Shown in pieces: positions 24,847 to 33,507 of a stretch of 39,680 nt of DNA. The notes below the pieces were generated by a model. The model saw only the letters and a list, made by a program, of their open reading frames with translations, searched no databases and was not told where the DNA came from. The stretch's first letter is position 1, and the number at the start of each line of letters is the position of its first letter. Location: assembly GCF_006386545.1 (NCBI RefSeq), contig NZ_SWAR01000047.1:1-39680 (forward strand), given 5' to 3'. Made by a program: the position numbers and the translations under genes. This DNA is from Methylibium rhizosphaerae (GTDB lineage Bacteria; Pseudomonadota; Gammaproteobacteria; Burkholderiales; Burkholderiaceae_C).

Positions 24847-26338
24847 CAAGCTGCTCGGCAAGAACGGCAGCAACGCGGCCGGCGGCCCCAAGAAGGTCTC
24901 CGGCAAGCGCGTGGAGGTGGGCAAGGCGGAACACGGCATCGACCCGGCGCTGGTGGACGAGCGCGCCGTCAAGGTGGTCGCCACGCTGAAGGAAGCCGGC
25001 CACGAGGCCTACATCGTCGGCGGCGCGGTGCGCGACCTGCTGCTGGGGCTGCGGCCCAAGGACTTCGACGTCGCGACCAACGCCACGCCCGAGCAGGTGA
25101 AGGCGCTGTTCCGCCGCGCCTTCATCATCGGCCGGCGCTTCCGCATCGTCCACGTGGTGTTCGGCCGCGGCCGGGAGCACGAGGTGATCGAGGTCTCGAC
25201 CTTCCGGGCCTATCTCGACAATGCGGCGGCCGAGCAGGTCGAGGGCAACGAAAAGACCTCCAAGCAGGACCTCGTCGGCAAGAGCCACGTCGTCGATGCC
25301 AGCGGCAGGGTGCTGCGCGACAACGTGTGGGGCCCGCAGATCGAGGACGCGGCCCGCCGCGACTTCACCGTCAACGCGCTCTACTACGACCCGCAGACCG
25401 AGATCGTGGTCGACTACCACGGCGGCATCAAGGACGCCAAGAAGCGCGTGCTGCGCATGATCGGCGACCCGGTGACCCGGTACCGCGAAGACCCGGTGCG
25501 CATCATCCGCGTGGTGCGTTTCGCCGCGAAGCTGGGCTTCGAGATCGAGCCGAAGACTCGCGCGCCCATCAAGGAGATGGCGGCGCTGCTCGACAACGTG
25601 CCGCAGTCGCGCCTGTTCGACGAGATGATCAAGCTGCTGCAGACCGGCCATGCGCTCGCCTCGCTGGAAGAGCTGCGCAAGCAGGGCCTGCACCGCGGCG
25701 TGTTTCCGGTGCTCGACGTGGTGCTCGACGAGGCGCACCGCCACGACGGCCGAGAGAAGTTCGTGCAGCTGGCGCTGGCCGACACCGACCGCCGCGTCAA
25801 CGAGGACAAGCCGGTGGCGCCGAGCTTCATGCTCGCGAGCATGCTGTGGCACGACGTGCAGAAGCGCTGGGAGCAGCTCAAGAAGAAGGGCGAGCCGCCG
25901 TTCCCGGCGCTGCAGCAGGCCATCGACGAGGTGTTCAACGCCCGCATCGGCGACATCTCCGGCCGCGGCAAGCTGGCGGCCGACATGCGCGAGATCTGGA
26001 TGATGCAGCCGCGCTTCGACCGGCGCACCGGCAGCGGTCCGGCCAGCCTGGTCGAGCAGCCGCGCTTCCGGGCGGGCTTCGACTTCCTGCGCCTGCGGGC
26101 CGACGCCGGCGAGGCCGACCCCGAGCTGGCGCGCTGGTGGGAGGCCTTCTCGCTGGCCAGCCCCGGCGAGCGGCATGCCCTGGTCGACCAGGCCCGGCAG
26201 CAGGAACACGCCAGGCGCGTGGCCGCCGGACCGGACGCGTCGGCGCCGGCTGCCAAGAAGCGGCGGCGCCGCCGCCGCAAGCCGGCGGTCGAAGGCGGCG
26301 GCAGTGCCGACGTGGCGCCGGCCGGCGGCGACGCGTAG
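24827..26338 (+). CDS. pcnB: Poly(A) polymerase I
   Basis: A 503-residue class II nucleotidyltransferase that adds poly(A) tails to RNA and promotes decay. The nucleotidyltransferase motif [10 protein letters not shown] is at 65-74, with the catalytic aspartates D79 and D81 in [19 protein letters not shown] and [14 protein letters not shown] follow. Features separating it from tRNA nucleotidyltransferase include the long C-terminal domain and the basic tail KKRRRRRRK near 482-490. The start overlaps the HAD gene by 20 nt. Confidence 0.95.
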   Translation: MIKKFIDKLLGKNGSNAAGGPKKVSGKRVEVGKAEHGIDPALVDERAVKVVATLKEAGHEAYIVGGAVRDLLLGLRPKDFDVATNATPEQVKALFRRAFIIGRRFRIVHVVFGRGREHEVIEVSTFRAYLDNAAAEQVEGNEKTSKQDLVGKSHVVDASGRVLRDNVWGPQIEDAARRDFTVNALYYDPQTEIVVDYHGGIKDAKKRVLRMIGDPVTRYREDPVRIIRVVRFAAKLGFEIEPKTRAPIKEMAALLDNVPQSRLFDEMIKLLQTGHALASLEELRKQGLHRGVFPVLDVVLDEAHRHDGREKFVQLALADTDRRVNEDKPVAPSFMLASMLWHDVQKRWEQLKKKGEPPFPALQQAIDEVFNARIGDISGRGKLAADMREIWMMQPRFDRRTGSGPASLVEQPRFRAGFDFLRLRADAGEADPELARWWEAFSLASPGERHALVDQARQQEHARRVAAGPDASAPAAKKRRRRRRKPAVEGGGSADVAPAGGDA

Positions 26339-26355
26339 ACGGGGCCGGGCAGCCC

Positions 26356-26847
26356 ATGACGCCGACGCGCTGCTACATCGGCCTCGGCGCCAACCTCGGC
26401 GATGCGCTCGCCACCTTGCGCCAGGCCGTCGACGCGCTGGGCCGGCTGCCTCACAGCCGGCTGGCGGCGGTGTCCTCGCCATACCGCACGGCGCCCATCG
26501 ACTCGTCGGGCCCCGACTACTTCAATGCGGTGGCCGCGCTCGACACCGAACTGCCGCCGCGCGAGCTGCTGCAGGCCTTGCAGGCCATCGAAGCCGCGCA
26601 CGGGCGCGAGCGGCCGTATCGCAACGCACCGCGCACGCTCGACCTCGACATGCTGACGTTCGGCGAGGTAGTGCTGGACGAGCCCGGCCTCGTGCTGCCG
26701 CATCCGCGCCTGCAGGAGCGGGCCTTCGTGCTGCATCCGCTGCTGGAGCTCGCCCCCGCGATCGTGCACCCCACGCGGGGGCCGCTTTCCGCCTGCCTCG
26801 GCGCGGTGGCAGGGCAGGCCATCGAGCGGCTGCCGGCGTGGCAGTGA
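26356..26847 (+). CDS. folK: 6-hydroxymethyl-dihydropterin pyrophosphokinase
   Basis: A 163-residue enzyme that transfers pyrophosphate from ATP to 6-hydroxymethyl-7,8-dihydropterin in folate synthesis. Family signatures are [10 protein letters not shown] (residues about 7-16), [18 protein letters not shown], and the [11 protein letters not shown] core (about 95-105) with the two magnesium-binding aspartates. The length is standard. It starts 17 nt after pcnB, so it is probably cotranscribed. Confidence 0.97.
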   Translation: MTPTRCYIGLGANLGDALATLRQAVDALGRLPHSRLAAVSSPYRTAPIDSSGPDYFNAVAALDTELPPRELLQALQAIEAAHGRERPYRNAPRTLDLDMLTFGEVVLDEPGLVLPHPRLQERAFVLHPLLELAPAIVHPTRGPLSACLGAVAGQAIERLPAWQ

Positions 26848-26873
26848 GGGGCGGGGCCGCGCAGGCGGCTTCC

Positions 26874-26879
26874 TAGAAT
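26874..26879 (+). promoter_or_regulatory. -10-like box before the deoxynucleoside kinase gene
   Basis: TAGAAT ends 7 nt before the ATG at 26887. As at 21391, this would give a near-leaderless mRNA. It may be chance. Confidence 0.3.
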
Positions 26880-26886
26880 CGCCGCG

Positions 26887-27606
26887 ATGACAGGATTCAA
26901 CCCGTTCACCCGTTTCCGGCACATCGCCATCGAAGGGCCCATCGGCGTCGGCAAGAGCTCGCTCACCCGCAGGCTGGCGGCCCTGTTCGGGGCCCGGGCC
27001 TTTTTCGAGAAGCCCGAGGAGAACCCCTACCTCGAGCGCTACTACGCCGCCGGCACCGAGGACCTTTCAGCCAACCCGTATGCGCTGCAGACGCAGCTGT
27101 TCTTCCTGTTCCAGCGCCTGGAGCAGATGCGCGAGCTGATGCAAGGCGGCATGTTCGACGGTGGGCTGGTGAGCGATTTCACCTTCGAGAAGGACGCGCT
27201 GTTCGCACGGCTCACGCTGGGCGACGAAGACCACCGCCTGTACACGCAGATCCATCGCCGCTACGCGCCGCAGGTGCCGGCGCCCGACCTCGTCATCTGG
27301 CTGCAGGCCTCCACCACGACGCTGCAGGCGCGCATCGCGCGGCGCGGCCTGGCCATGGAGCAGGACATCGCCGACGCCTACCTGCAGGATCTGGCCGGCG
27401 CCTATGCGCCGCACTTCGAAGCAAGCGCCGTTCCCTGGCTGGCCGTCGACACCGAAGCCTTCAACCCGGCGGCACGCGGGACCGACATGCAGCGCTTGCT
27501 CGGCTGGCTCGAGAACTTCCGCGGCCCGCGTGAATTCGCCGGGCCCGCGGGGGGCATGGCGTCGCTGTCGACATCCGGGGCTACACTCCCGGCGTTGAAA
27601 ATTTGA
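26887..27606 (+). CDS. Deoxynucleoside kinase
   Basis: A 239-residue kinase of the deoxyadenosine/deoxyguanosine kinase family. The P-loop GPIGVGKS is at 17-24, the family motif SDFTFEKDALFA is at about 94-105, and RIARRGLAMEQ forms the lid arginines. It salvages deoxynucleosides by 5'-phosphorylation, with purine specificity a guess. The tail after about residue 215 (GPREFAGPAGGM onward) looks unconserved. In many Burkholderiales panB follows this gene, but here it does not: a hairpin and the DUF47 gene come next. Confidence 0.9.
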   Translation: MTGFNPFTRFRHIAIEGPIGVGKSSLTRRLAALFGARAFFEKPEENPYLERYYAAGTEDLSANPYALQTQLFFLFQRLEQMRELMQGGMFDGGLVSDFTFEKDALFARLTLGDEDHRLYTQIHRRYAPQVPAPDLVIWLQASTTTLQARIARRGLAMEQDIADAYLQDLAGAYAPHFEASAVPWLAVDTEAFNPAARGTDMQRLLGWLENFRGPREFAGPAGGMASLSTSGATLPALKI

Positions 27607-27612
27607 TGACAC

Positions 27613-27642
27613 CGACCCGGCTGCATGGTGCAGGCCGGGTCG
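27613..27642. terminator. Strong hairpin after the deoxynucleoside kinase gene
   Basis: CGACCCGGC at 27613-27621 pairs with GCCGGGTCG at 27634-27642. The self-complementary TGCA pair inside lengthens the stem, with a single bulged base. GTTGTTT follows. It lies between the kinase stop and the DUF47 start, so it is either a terminator or an attenuator for DUF47-pit. Confidence 0.65.
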
Positions 27643-27663
27643 CGTTGTTTCGGAGCGCCCTTC

Positions 27664-28311
27664 ATGCTCTTTGGCAAGCTGCTGCCCCGCGAGGGCAACT
27701 TCTTCGAGCTGTTCAACCAGCACGGCGACCAGATCATCGCGGGCTCGCGCGCCTTCATGGCGATGGTGGAGAACTACGCGGACGGCACGCTGCGCGAGCA
27801 GCATGCGGCGAGCGTGGACCATGCCGAGCACCAGGCCGACAAGATCACGGCTGAAGTGAACCGGCTGCTGCACAAGACCTTCATCACGCCGATCGACCGC
27901 GAGCAGATCCACGGCCTCATCAACGCGATGGACGACGTGCTCGACCTGCTGCAGGATTCCGCCGAAACCATGCAGCTATACGACGTGCGCGCCATGACCG
28001 AGGAAACCCTGCGCCTGGCGGACCTGTCGGCCAAGTGCTGCGAACGGGTCGCCCACGCGGTGGGCCTGCTGCCCAAGATCAGCGACCACGCTGCGGTGGA
28101 AGCCGCGCTCAAGACCTGCGAGGAGATCGACAAGCTCGAGTCCGACGCCGACCGCGTGATGCGTGCCGCGATGTCCAAGCTGTTCCGCGAGCAGGAGGAC
28201 GTGCGCGAGCTCATCAAGCTCAAGGCCATCTACGAGCAGCTCGAGTCCATCACCGACCGCTGCGAGGATGTCGCGAACCTGATCGAGGGCATCGTCCTCG
28301 AGAACTCCTGA
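27664..28311 (+). CDS. DUF47 family protein, PhoU-like Pit accessory
   Basis: A 215-residue all-helical protein of the DUF47/PhoU-like family. It starts MLFGKLLPREGNFFELFNQH, with repeated acidic helix motifs such as EHQADKITAEVNRLLHKTF, INAMDDVLDLLQDSAE and ESITDRCEDVANLIEGIVLE. These typically bind metal and regulate a neighbouring Pit transporter. The ATG at 27664 has GGAG at 27652-27655. pit starts 40 nt downstream, so the pair is an operon. Confidence 0.95.
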   Translation: MLFGKLLPREGNFFELFNQHGDQIIAGSRAFMAMVENYADGTLREQHAASVDHAEHQADKITAEVNRLLHKTFITPIDREQIHGLINAMDDVLDLLQDSAETMQLYDVRAMTEETLRLADLSAKCCERVAHAVGLLPKISDHAAVEAALKTCEEIDKLESDADRVMRAAMSKLFREQEDVRELIKLKAIYEQLESITDRCEDVANLIEGIVLENS

Positions 28312-28351
28312 TCCGCGTGGCCGCGCCTCGCGCCTCACGTCTGTCACGCTG

Positions 28352-29362
28352 ATGGAAACAGTCCAGCTCGGTTTCTGGGTGGTCGCAACGCTGGTCGTGC
28401 TGGCCGTCGCGTTCGACTTCATGAACGGCTTCCACGACGCGGCGAATTCCATCGCCACCGTCGTGTCCACGGGGGTGCTCAAGCCGCAGCAGGCGGTGGT
28501 GTTCGCGGCGCTGTTCAACTTCATCGCGGTGTTCGTGTTCCACCTGAGCGTGGCGGCCACCATCGGCAAGGGCATCGTGATGCCGGGCATCGTCGACGCT
28601 CACGTGGTGTTCGGTGCGCTGGTCGGGGCCATCGCCTGGAACGTCATCACCTGGTGGTACGGCATCCCGTCGAGCTCATCGCATGCGCTGATCGGCGGCA
28701 TCGTCGGCGCAGTCATCGCCAAGTCAGGCGTGAGCGGGCTGGTGGCCGCCGGCGTGCTGAAGACGGTCGCCTTCATCTTCGTGTCGCCGCTGCTGGGCTT
28801 CACCCTCGGCTCGCTGCTGATGGTGGTGGTGGCCTGGCTCGTGCGGGGCACCACGCCGCTGCGGGTGGACCGCTGGTTCCGCCGCGCCCAGCTGCTGTCG
28901 GCCGGCCTGTACAGCCTCGGCCATGGCGGCAACGATGCGCAAAAGACCATCGGCATCATCTGGATGCTGCTCATCGCCACCGGCTATGCCAGCACGGCCG
29001 ACAAGCTGCCGCCCACCTGGGTGATCTGGACCTGCTACATCGCCATCGCGCTGGGCACCATGTTCGGCGGCTGGCGCATCGTCAAGACCATGGGCCAGAA
29101 GATCACCAAGCTCAAGCCGGTGGGCGGCTTCTGCGCCGAAACCGGCGGGGCGATGACGCTGTTCCTTGCCACGGCGCTGGGGATTCCGGTGTCCACCACC
29201 CACACCATCACCGGCGCCATCGTCGGGGTGGGCTCCACGCAGCGCGCCTCGGCGGTGCGCTGGGGCGTGGCCGGCAACATCGTCTGGGCCTGGATCTTCA
29301 CCATCCCCGCCTCGGCCTTCATCGCGGCCGTGTTCTACGGCATGAGCCTGTACCTGTTCTGA
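28352..29362 (+). CDS. pit: Inorganic phosphate transporter, PiT family
   Basis: A 336-residue polytopic membrane protein that imports phosphate, usually as a metal-phosphate complex with protons. Two copies of the PiT signature are present: DFMNGFHDAANSIATVVSTG near residues 22-41 and GIPVSTTHTITGAIVGVG near 275-292. Also seen are GIPSSSSHALIGGIVGA and YSLGHGGNDAQKTIGII. About ten helices are visible. The preceding DUF47 gene is the usual partner. Confidence 0.96.
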   Translation: METVQLGFWVVATLVVLAVAFDFMNGFHDAANSIATVVSTGVLKPQQAVVFAALFNFIAVFVFHLSVAATIGKGIVMPGIVDAHVVFGALVGAIAWNVITWWYGIPSSSSHALIGGIVGAVIAKSGVSGLVAAGVLKTVAFIFVSPLLGFTLGSLLMVVVAWLVRGTTPLRVDRWFRRAQLLSAGLYSLGHGGNDAQKTIGIIWMLLIATGYASTADKLPPTWVIWTCYIAIALGTMFGGWRIVKTMGQKITKLKPVGGFCAETGGAMTLFLATALGIPVSTTHTITGAIVGVGSTQRASAVRWGVAGNIVWAWIFTIPASAFIAAVFYGMSLYLF

Positions 29363-29393
29363 GTGGCCGCGCACGCCGAGGGGCGGGCGGCGG

Positions 29394-29837
29394 TCACTGG
29401 CTGATCTTGCGGGCTTCCTCGATCTGGTATTCGAAGTAGCGCTGCCCGCTGAAGGCGATGGTCGCCATCAGCACGGCGGCGCCCAGCATCAGCGCCAGCA
29501 CCACCGCAAACACGGTGGACCAGCCGGTCTTGTGCTCGGGCCCCTGCGGGTTGAAGCGGGCGTTCCAGCGCTCGTCGGGCATCAGGCCGTACAGGATGGC
29601 CCACAGCGCGCCCTGCGCCACCATGAGCCCGGCCAGCGGGATGAGCGCCCAGGCCAGGCGGTCGTCCTGCCCCAGCTGCTGCATGCGCAGCAAGCCCCAG
29701 GCGCCCAGCAGCGTGGGCCACGGGTGCAGCCACCCCCAGCCGTCGCGCAGGCCGTGGAGGTAGAAGCGGTGCAGGCCGAGGCTGCCGGCCAGCAGCGCGA
29801 TCCAAGCCGCCAGCGTCTTGGACTTGTAGCCGTTCAC
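29394..29837 (-). CDS. TM2 domain-containing membrane protein
   Basis: A 147-residue membrane protein. It opens with SKTLAAWIALLAGSLGLHRFYLHG, the glycine/histidine-rich TM2 pattern with GLHRFYLHG. Hydrophobic helices follow at about 60-85 and 110-130. The function of the family is unknown in bacteria. The start overlaps the GNAT stop (ATGA at 29834-29837), so the two are coupled. Confidence 0.88.
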   Translation of the reverse strand: MNGYKSKTLAAWIALLAGSLGLHRFYLHGLRDGWGWLHPWPTLLGAWGLLRMQQLGQDDRLAWALIPLAGLMVAQGALWAILYGLMPDERWNARFNPQGPEHKTGWSTVFAVVLALMLGAAVLMATIAFSGQRYFEYQIEEARKISQ

Positions 29838-30379
29838 GATGCCGCGCCGTACTCGGCCGGCTCCCGGCTGTCGCCCGAGCCCAGGCTGCGCTGCATCAGC
29901 ACCACGTCCAGCCAGCGGTCGAACTTCCAGCCGACCGATTTCATGACGCCCAGGTCCGAAAAGCCGAGCGACCGGTGCACGCCGATCGAGCCGGCGTTGG
30001 CCGAGTCGCCGATCACCGCCAGCATCTGGCGCGCGCCCGCCGCCTCGCAGCGGGCCAGCAGTTCGGCCAGCAGCAGCCTGCCGATGCCCTGGCCCTGCGC
30101 GTCGGGCGCGAGGTAGATCGAGTCCTCGAGCGCGAAGCGGTAGGCCATGCGCGGGCGGAAGTGGTTGGCATAGGCATAGCCCAGCACCTGGCCGCCCCGC
30201 TCGGCCACCAGCCAGGGCAGGCCCTTGGACAGGACGTCGTCGCGGCGCCTGCCCATCTCTTCGACGCCGGGAGACTCGAGTTCGAAGGTGCCTGTGCCGT
30301 TTTGCACATGCCAGCCATAGATGGCGGTGATGGCGGGGACGTCTTCAGGCGTGCTGGGGCGGATGAGGAGCGGCTTCAT
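29834..30379 (-). CDS. GNAT acetyltransferase, phosphinothricin-acetyltransferase-like
   Basis: A 181-residue GNAT enzyme. It opens IRPSTPEDVPAITAIYGWHV. The acetyl-CoA binding motif reads DAQGQGIGRLLLAELL (residues about 92-107), followed by IGDSANAGSIGVHRSLGF and ending VGWKFDRWLDVVLMQR. These resemble the Pat/MnaT group that acetylates amino-acid analogues. The true substrate is unknown. It is divergent from rpsP across 207 nt. Confidence 0.9.
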   Translation of the reverse strand: MKPLLIRPSTPEDVPAITAIYGWHVQNGTGTFELESPGVEEMGRRRDDVLSKGLPWLVAERGGQVLGYAYANHFRPRMAYRFALEDSIYLAPDAQGQGIGRLLLAELLARCEAAGARQMLAVIGDSANAGSIGVHRSLGFSDLGVMKSVGWKFDRWLDVVLMQRSLGSGDSREPAEYGAAS

Positions 30380-30411
30380 CGGAAGTAGGTGGCAACAGGT
30401 CGCTTCGAGTT

Positions 30412-30417
30412 TATAAT
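30412..30417 (+). promoter_or_regulatory. -10 box of the rpsP operon promoter
   Basis: A perfect TATAAT lies 169 nt before the rpsP ATG. TGGCAA at 30390-30395 is a weak -35 at 16-nt spacing. It implies a leader of roughly 165 nt before the first gene, containing a possible hairpin in which GACTG near 30524 pairs with CAGTC near 30560. Confidence 0.6.
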
Positions 30418-30586
30418 GCGCGGTTTCGGTGCTGGCCTCGGCACTGCCTTTCGAGAAGGTGTACGGGGCGTATCTAACCTCACCGATCTACGGTGCCGGG
30501 CCCGCGAGGGCAGGGCGCCTCGGACTGACAAGCCCCGCGTGTCTCCCGGGTGCGGCAGTCGCTTCCATAGTCCTTGAGGAAACATC

Positions 30587-30847
30587 ATGGTCGTGATTCG
30601 ACTCGCACGTGGCGGCTCCAAGAAGCGCCCGTTCTTCAACATCGTCGTCAGCGACTCGCGCAACCGCCGCGATGGCCGCTTCCTGGAGCGCATCGGCTTC
30701 TACAACCCGATGGCCGCCGAAACCGAGCAGGGCCTGCGCGTGGCATTCGACCGCTTCGAGCACTGGACCGGCAACGGCGCCCAGCCGTCGCCCACGGTCG
30801 TGCGCCTGGTCAAGCAGGCCAAGGCCACTGTCGCTCCCGCAGCCTGA
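30587..30847 (+). CDS. rpsP: 30S ribosomal protein S16
   Basis: An 86-residue small-subunit protein needed for 16S rRNA assembly. [33 protein letters not shown] and [13 protein letters not shown] are the conserved blocks. The ATG has TTGAGGAA just before it. It is the first gene of rpsP-rimM-trmD-rplS, the classic order. Confidence 0.98.
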   Translation: MVVIRLARGGSKKRPFFNIVVSDSRNRRDGRFLERIGFYNPMAAETEQGLRVAFDRFEHWTGNGAQPSPTVVRLVKQAKATVAPAA

Positions 30848-30872
30848 AGCTGCGGCGCCGAGGCGGCTTGAC

Positions 30873-31463
30873 GTGAGCGTGTTCACGCTCGACGACGAGC
30901 AGGTCGCCTGGCCTGACGACGCGGTCGAGGTCGGCCGCATCGTCGACGCCTGGGGCATCAAGGGCGGGATCAAGGTCCTGCCCTTCTCCTCGGATCCCCA
31001 GGCTCTGTTTTCAACCCGCCGCTGGTACCTCCAGCCGCCTGCCGGCAAGCCTCGCCCGGCCGGCGCGCCGGCGCTGCCGGTGCGCCTGCGCATCACGCAG
31101 GCCAAGGAGCATGGCGACGTCGTGGTCGCCACCGCCCAGGAAGTGCCCGACCGCAATGCGGCCGAGGCCTTGAAGGGCGCGCGCGTGTTCGTGCCGCGCT
31201 CCAGCTTCCCCACCGCCGCGACCGACGAGTTCTACTGGGTCGACCTGATCGGCCTGGCCGTGGTCAACCGCGAGGGCGTTGCGCTCGGTACGGTGGCCGA
31301 CCTGCTCGACACCGGCGCGCACAGCGTGCTGCGGGTGGTGCGCCAGACCGAAGGCGAAAAGCCGGAAGAGGAAGAGCGCCTGATCCCCTTCGTCGCGCAA
31401 TACGTCGACCAGGTCGACATTCCCGGCCGACGCATCCTGGTGGACTGGGGCCTCGACTACTGA
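30873..31463 (+). CDS. rimM: Ribosome maturation factor RimM
   Basis: A 196-residue assembly factor that binds S19 in the 30S head. The N-terminal RimM domain begins [21 protein letters not shown], and the C-terminal PRC-barrel has [35 protein letters not shown] and ILVDWGLDY. The start is GTG at 30873 ([10 protein letters not shown]), with GAGG about 9 nt before it. A second GTG at 30879 is possible. The long upstream opening in this frame is inside rpsP and is not coding. Confidence 0.94.
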   Translation: MSVFTLDDEQVAWPDDAVEVGRIVDAWGIKGGIKVLPFSSDPQALFSTRRWYLQPPAGKPRPAGAPALPVRLRITQAKEHGDVVVATAQEVPDRNAAEALKGARVFVPRSSFPTAATDEFYWVDLIGLAVVNREGVALGTVADLLDTGAHSVLRVVRQTEGEKPEEEERLIPFVAQYVDQVDIPGRRILVDWGLDY

Positions 31464-31476
31464 GCGGGCGGGCCAG

Positions 31477-32232
31477 GTGCGCTTCGACGTCATCACGCTG
31501 TTCCCCGAACTGTTCGCGCCGTTCCAGGCCACCGGGGTGACGCGGCGCGCCTTCGAGTCCAGGACGGTGGACGTGCGCCTGTGGCCGCTGCGCGACTTCG
31601 CCGAGGACAACTACCGCCGCGTCGACGACCGGCCCTACGGCGGCGGCCCGGGCATGGTGATGCTGGTCGAGCCGCTGGAAAGGGCGCTCGCGGCCATCCG
31701 TGCGGAACAGGCCGCAGCCGGCCTCGCGCCGACGCGCGTGGTGCTGTTCAGCCCGGCCGGCACGCCGCTTTCGCAGTCCCGCGTCACCGCGCTGGCGCAG
31801 CAGCCGGGGGCGGTGCTGGTGTGCGGCCGCTACGAAGGCATCGACCAGCGCTTCGTCGATGCCCATGTCGACGAGGAGCTGAGCCTGGGCGACTTCGTGC
31901 TCTCCGGCGGCGAGCTGCCGGCGCTGGCCCTGCTCGATGCCGTGGCGCGGCTGAAGCCCGGCGTCCTCAACGACGCCCAGTCGCATGTGCAGGACAGCTT
32001 TTCCGACGGTCTGCTCGACTGCCCCCACTACAGCCGGCCCGAGCAGATGCCTGACGGGCGGGCCGTGCCGCCGGTGCTGCTGTCGGGCCACCATGCCGAC
32101 ATCGCCCGCTGGCGGCGCGAGCGCCAGCTCGAGTTCACCGCCCGGCGCCGCCCCGACCTCATTGCCGCGGCGCGGGCAGCCGGGCGGCTTTCGAAGGCGG
32201 ATGAGCGCTTTCTGGCCGGCCTTCAGCTATAA
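31477..32232 (+). CDS. trmD: tRNA (guanine-N1)-methyltransferase
   Basis: A 251-residue SPOUT enzyme that methylates G37 of tRNAs with S-adenosylmethionine, preventing frameshifts. Knot-region motifs are YGGGPGM (54-60), [10 protein letters not shown] (116-125) and [10 protein letters not shown] (137-146) with the catalytic aspartate D139. PHYSRPEQ and [13 protein letters not shown] follow. It starts with GTG at 31477, 13 nt after rimM. The TAA stop overlaps a -10 box for rplS. Confidence 0.97.
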   Translation: MRFDVITLFPELFAPFQATGVTRRAFESRTVDVRLWPLRDFAEDNYRRVDDRPYGGGPGMVMLVEPLERALAAIRAEQAAAGLAPTRVVLFSPAGTPLSQSRVTALAQQPGAVLVCGRYEGIDQRFVDAHVDEELSLGDFVLSGGELPALALLDAVARLKPGVLNDAQSHVQDSFSDGLLDCPHYSRPEQMPDGRAVPPVLLSGHHADIARWRRERQLEFTARRRPDLIAAARAAGRLSKADERFLAGLQL

Positions 32233-32233
32233 T
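32228..32233 (+). promoter_or_regulatory. -10 box over the trmD stop codon
   Basis: TATAAT overlaps the trmD stop TAA (32230-32232) and lies 90 nt before the rplS ATG. It could give rplS its own transcript inside the operon. The -35 region is not convincing. Confidence 0.45.
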
Positions 32234-32323
32234 GGCCGGCTTTTCGATCCTCTGCCGGGCCGCCACGGGCCATGTGCCCAGAACCGCATGGGCGAGCGCC
32301 GACACGATCACTTGGAGAACCTC

Positions 32324-32677
32324 ATGGATCTGATCCGCCAGCTCGAGCAAGAAGAAATTGCTCGCCTCAACAAGAACGTCCCCGCCTTTGCCCCTGGCGA
32401 CACGGTCATCGTCAACGTCAACGTGGTCGAAGGCACCCGCAAGCGTGTGCAGGCCTACGAAGGCGTGGTGATCGCCAAGCGCAACCGCGGCCTGAACTCC
32501 AGCTTCATCGTCCGCAAGATCTCCAGCGGCGAAGGCGTGGAGCGTACCTTCCAGCTCTTCAGCCCGCTGATCGCTTCCATCGAAGTGAAGCGCCGCGGCG
32601 ATGTGCGCCGCGCCAAGCTGTACTACCTGCGCCAGCGCAGCGGCAAGTCGGCCCGCATCAAGGAAAAGCTGGCCTGA
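32324..32677 (+). CDS. rplS: 50S ribosomal protein L19
   Basis: A 117-residue large-subunit protein at the 30S interface. It starts [17 protein letters not shown], with [37 protein letters not shown] and [18 protein letters not shown]. The ATG at 32324 is preceded by TTGGAGAA. It is the last gene of the operon, followed by a strong terminator. Confidence 0.98.
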   Translation: MDLIRQLEQEEIARLNKNVPAFAPGDTVIVNVNVVEGTRKRVQAYEGVVIAKRNRGLNSSFIVRKISSGEGVERTFQLFSPLIASIEVKRRGDVRRAKLYYLRQRSGKSARIKEKLA

Positions 32678-32726
32678 GCGAAGCGACAAGCGGCCCGATG
32701 ATCGACCTCGGTTCCGCCCACATGCG

Positions 32727-32761
32727 AAAAAGCCGCCTTGCGTCCCGCAGGCGGCTTTTTT
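32727..32761 (+). terminator. Strong intrinsic terminator of the rpsP operon
   Basis: AAAAAGCCGCC pairs with GGCGGCTTTTT, the stem continuing as TGCG/CGCA, and it ends in a run of T. It lies 49 nt after rplS and only 13 nt before the NUDIX gene start. Confidence 0.95.
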
Positions 32762-32774
32762 GTCGTCGGTGAGC

Positions 32775-33467
32775 ATGTCCCAGCAAACCCCTCGCTTCGA
32801 CCCTGAACTGCTGCCGGTGATCGGCACCGGCGCCGACCTGCCGCGCGTGCCCCTGGAGCGCCTGCGGCCCGATGCGCTGCGCGAGCACTTCGCCGCGCCG
32901 CCGGCCTGGACGCCGGAGCTGATCGCCGAGCGGCAGGTGTCCGACCGGCCGCCGGCGCGTGCCTCGGTGCTGGTGCCGCTGGTGCTGCGCGACGAGCCGA
33001 CCCTGCTGCTGACCCGCCGTACCGCCCACTTGCGCGACCATGCCGGGCAGATCAGTTTCCCGGGTGGCCGTGCCGAACCGGACGACGTGGACGCCGCTGA
33101 TACGGCGCTGCGCGAAACCGAAGAAGAGATCGGCCTTGCGCGTTCGTACGTCGAGGTGATCGGCCTGCTGCCCGAATACACCACGGTGACCAACTTCATC
33201 GTCACGCCGGTGGTGGGCCTGGTGACGCCGGGGTTCGCACCCACCCCCGATCCCTTCGAGGTGGACGACGTATTCGAGGTGCCGCTGGCCTTCATCCTCG
33301 ACCCCGCCAATCACGAGCGCCGCCTCATCGAATGGCAGGGCGAGCACCGCGAGGTGTTCGCGATGCCCTGGGAAGACCGCCTCGCCGACGGCACGGTGCT
33401 GCGCTACTTCATCTGGGGCGCCACGGCGGCGATGCTGCGCAATCTCTATCGCTGCCTGATCGCCTGA
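32775..33467 (+). CDS. NUDIX CoA pyrophosphatase, NudL-like
   Basis: A 230-residue NUDIX hydrolase. The CoA pyrophosphatase sub-family motif LLLTRRTAHLRDHAGQISFP (77-96) leads into the NUDIX box, GGRAEPDD at 97-104 and TALRETEEEIGL at 110-121, with the metal-binding glutamates at E114-E118. Members cleave coenzyme A or its derivatives to 4'-phosphopantetheine and 3',5'-ADP. Its start lies 13 nt beyond the rplS terminator, so it depends on read-through or an unseen promoter. Confidence 0.93.
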   Translation: MSQQTPRFDPELLPVIGTGADLPRVPLERLRPDALREHFAAPPAWTPELIAERQVSDRPPARASVLVPLVLRDEPTLLLTRRTAHLRDHAGQISFPGGRAEPDDVDAADTALRETEEEIGLARSYVEVIGLLPEYTTVTNFIVTPVVGLVTPGFAPTPDPFEVDDVFEVPLAFILDPANHERRLIEWQGEHREVFAMPWEDRLADGTVLRYFIWGATAAMLRNLYRCLIA

Positions 33468-33507
33468 TGCGCGTCTTGCGGCCGCAAGCCGTCGCTATGA
33501 TGCCGGC

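Noticed and set aside
24686-26482. A long minus-strand frame opposite pcnB and folK
   Set aside because: Antisense to pcnB with its catalytic motif; low-complexity translation.
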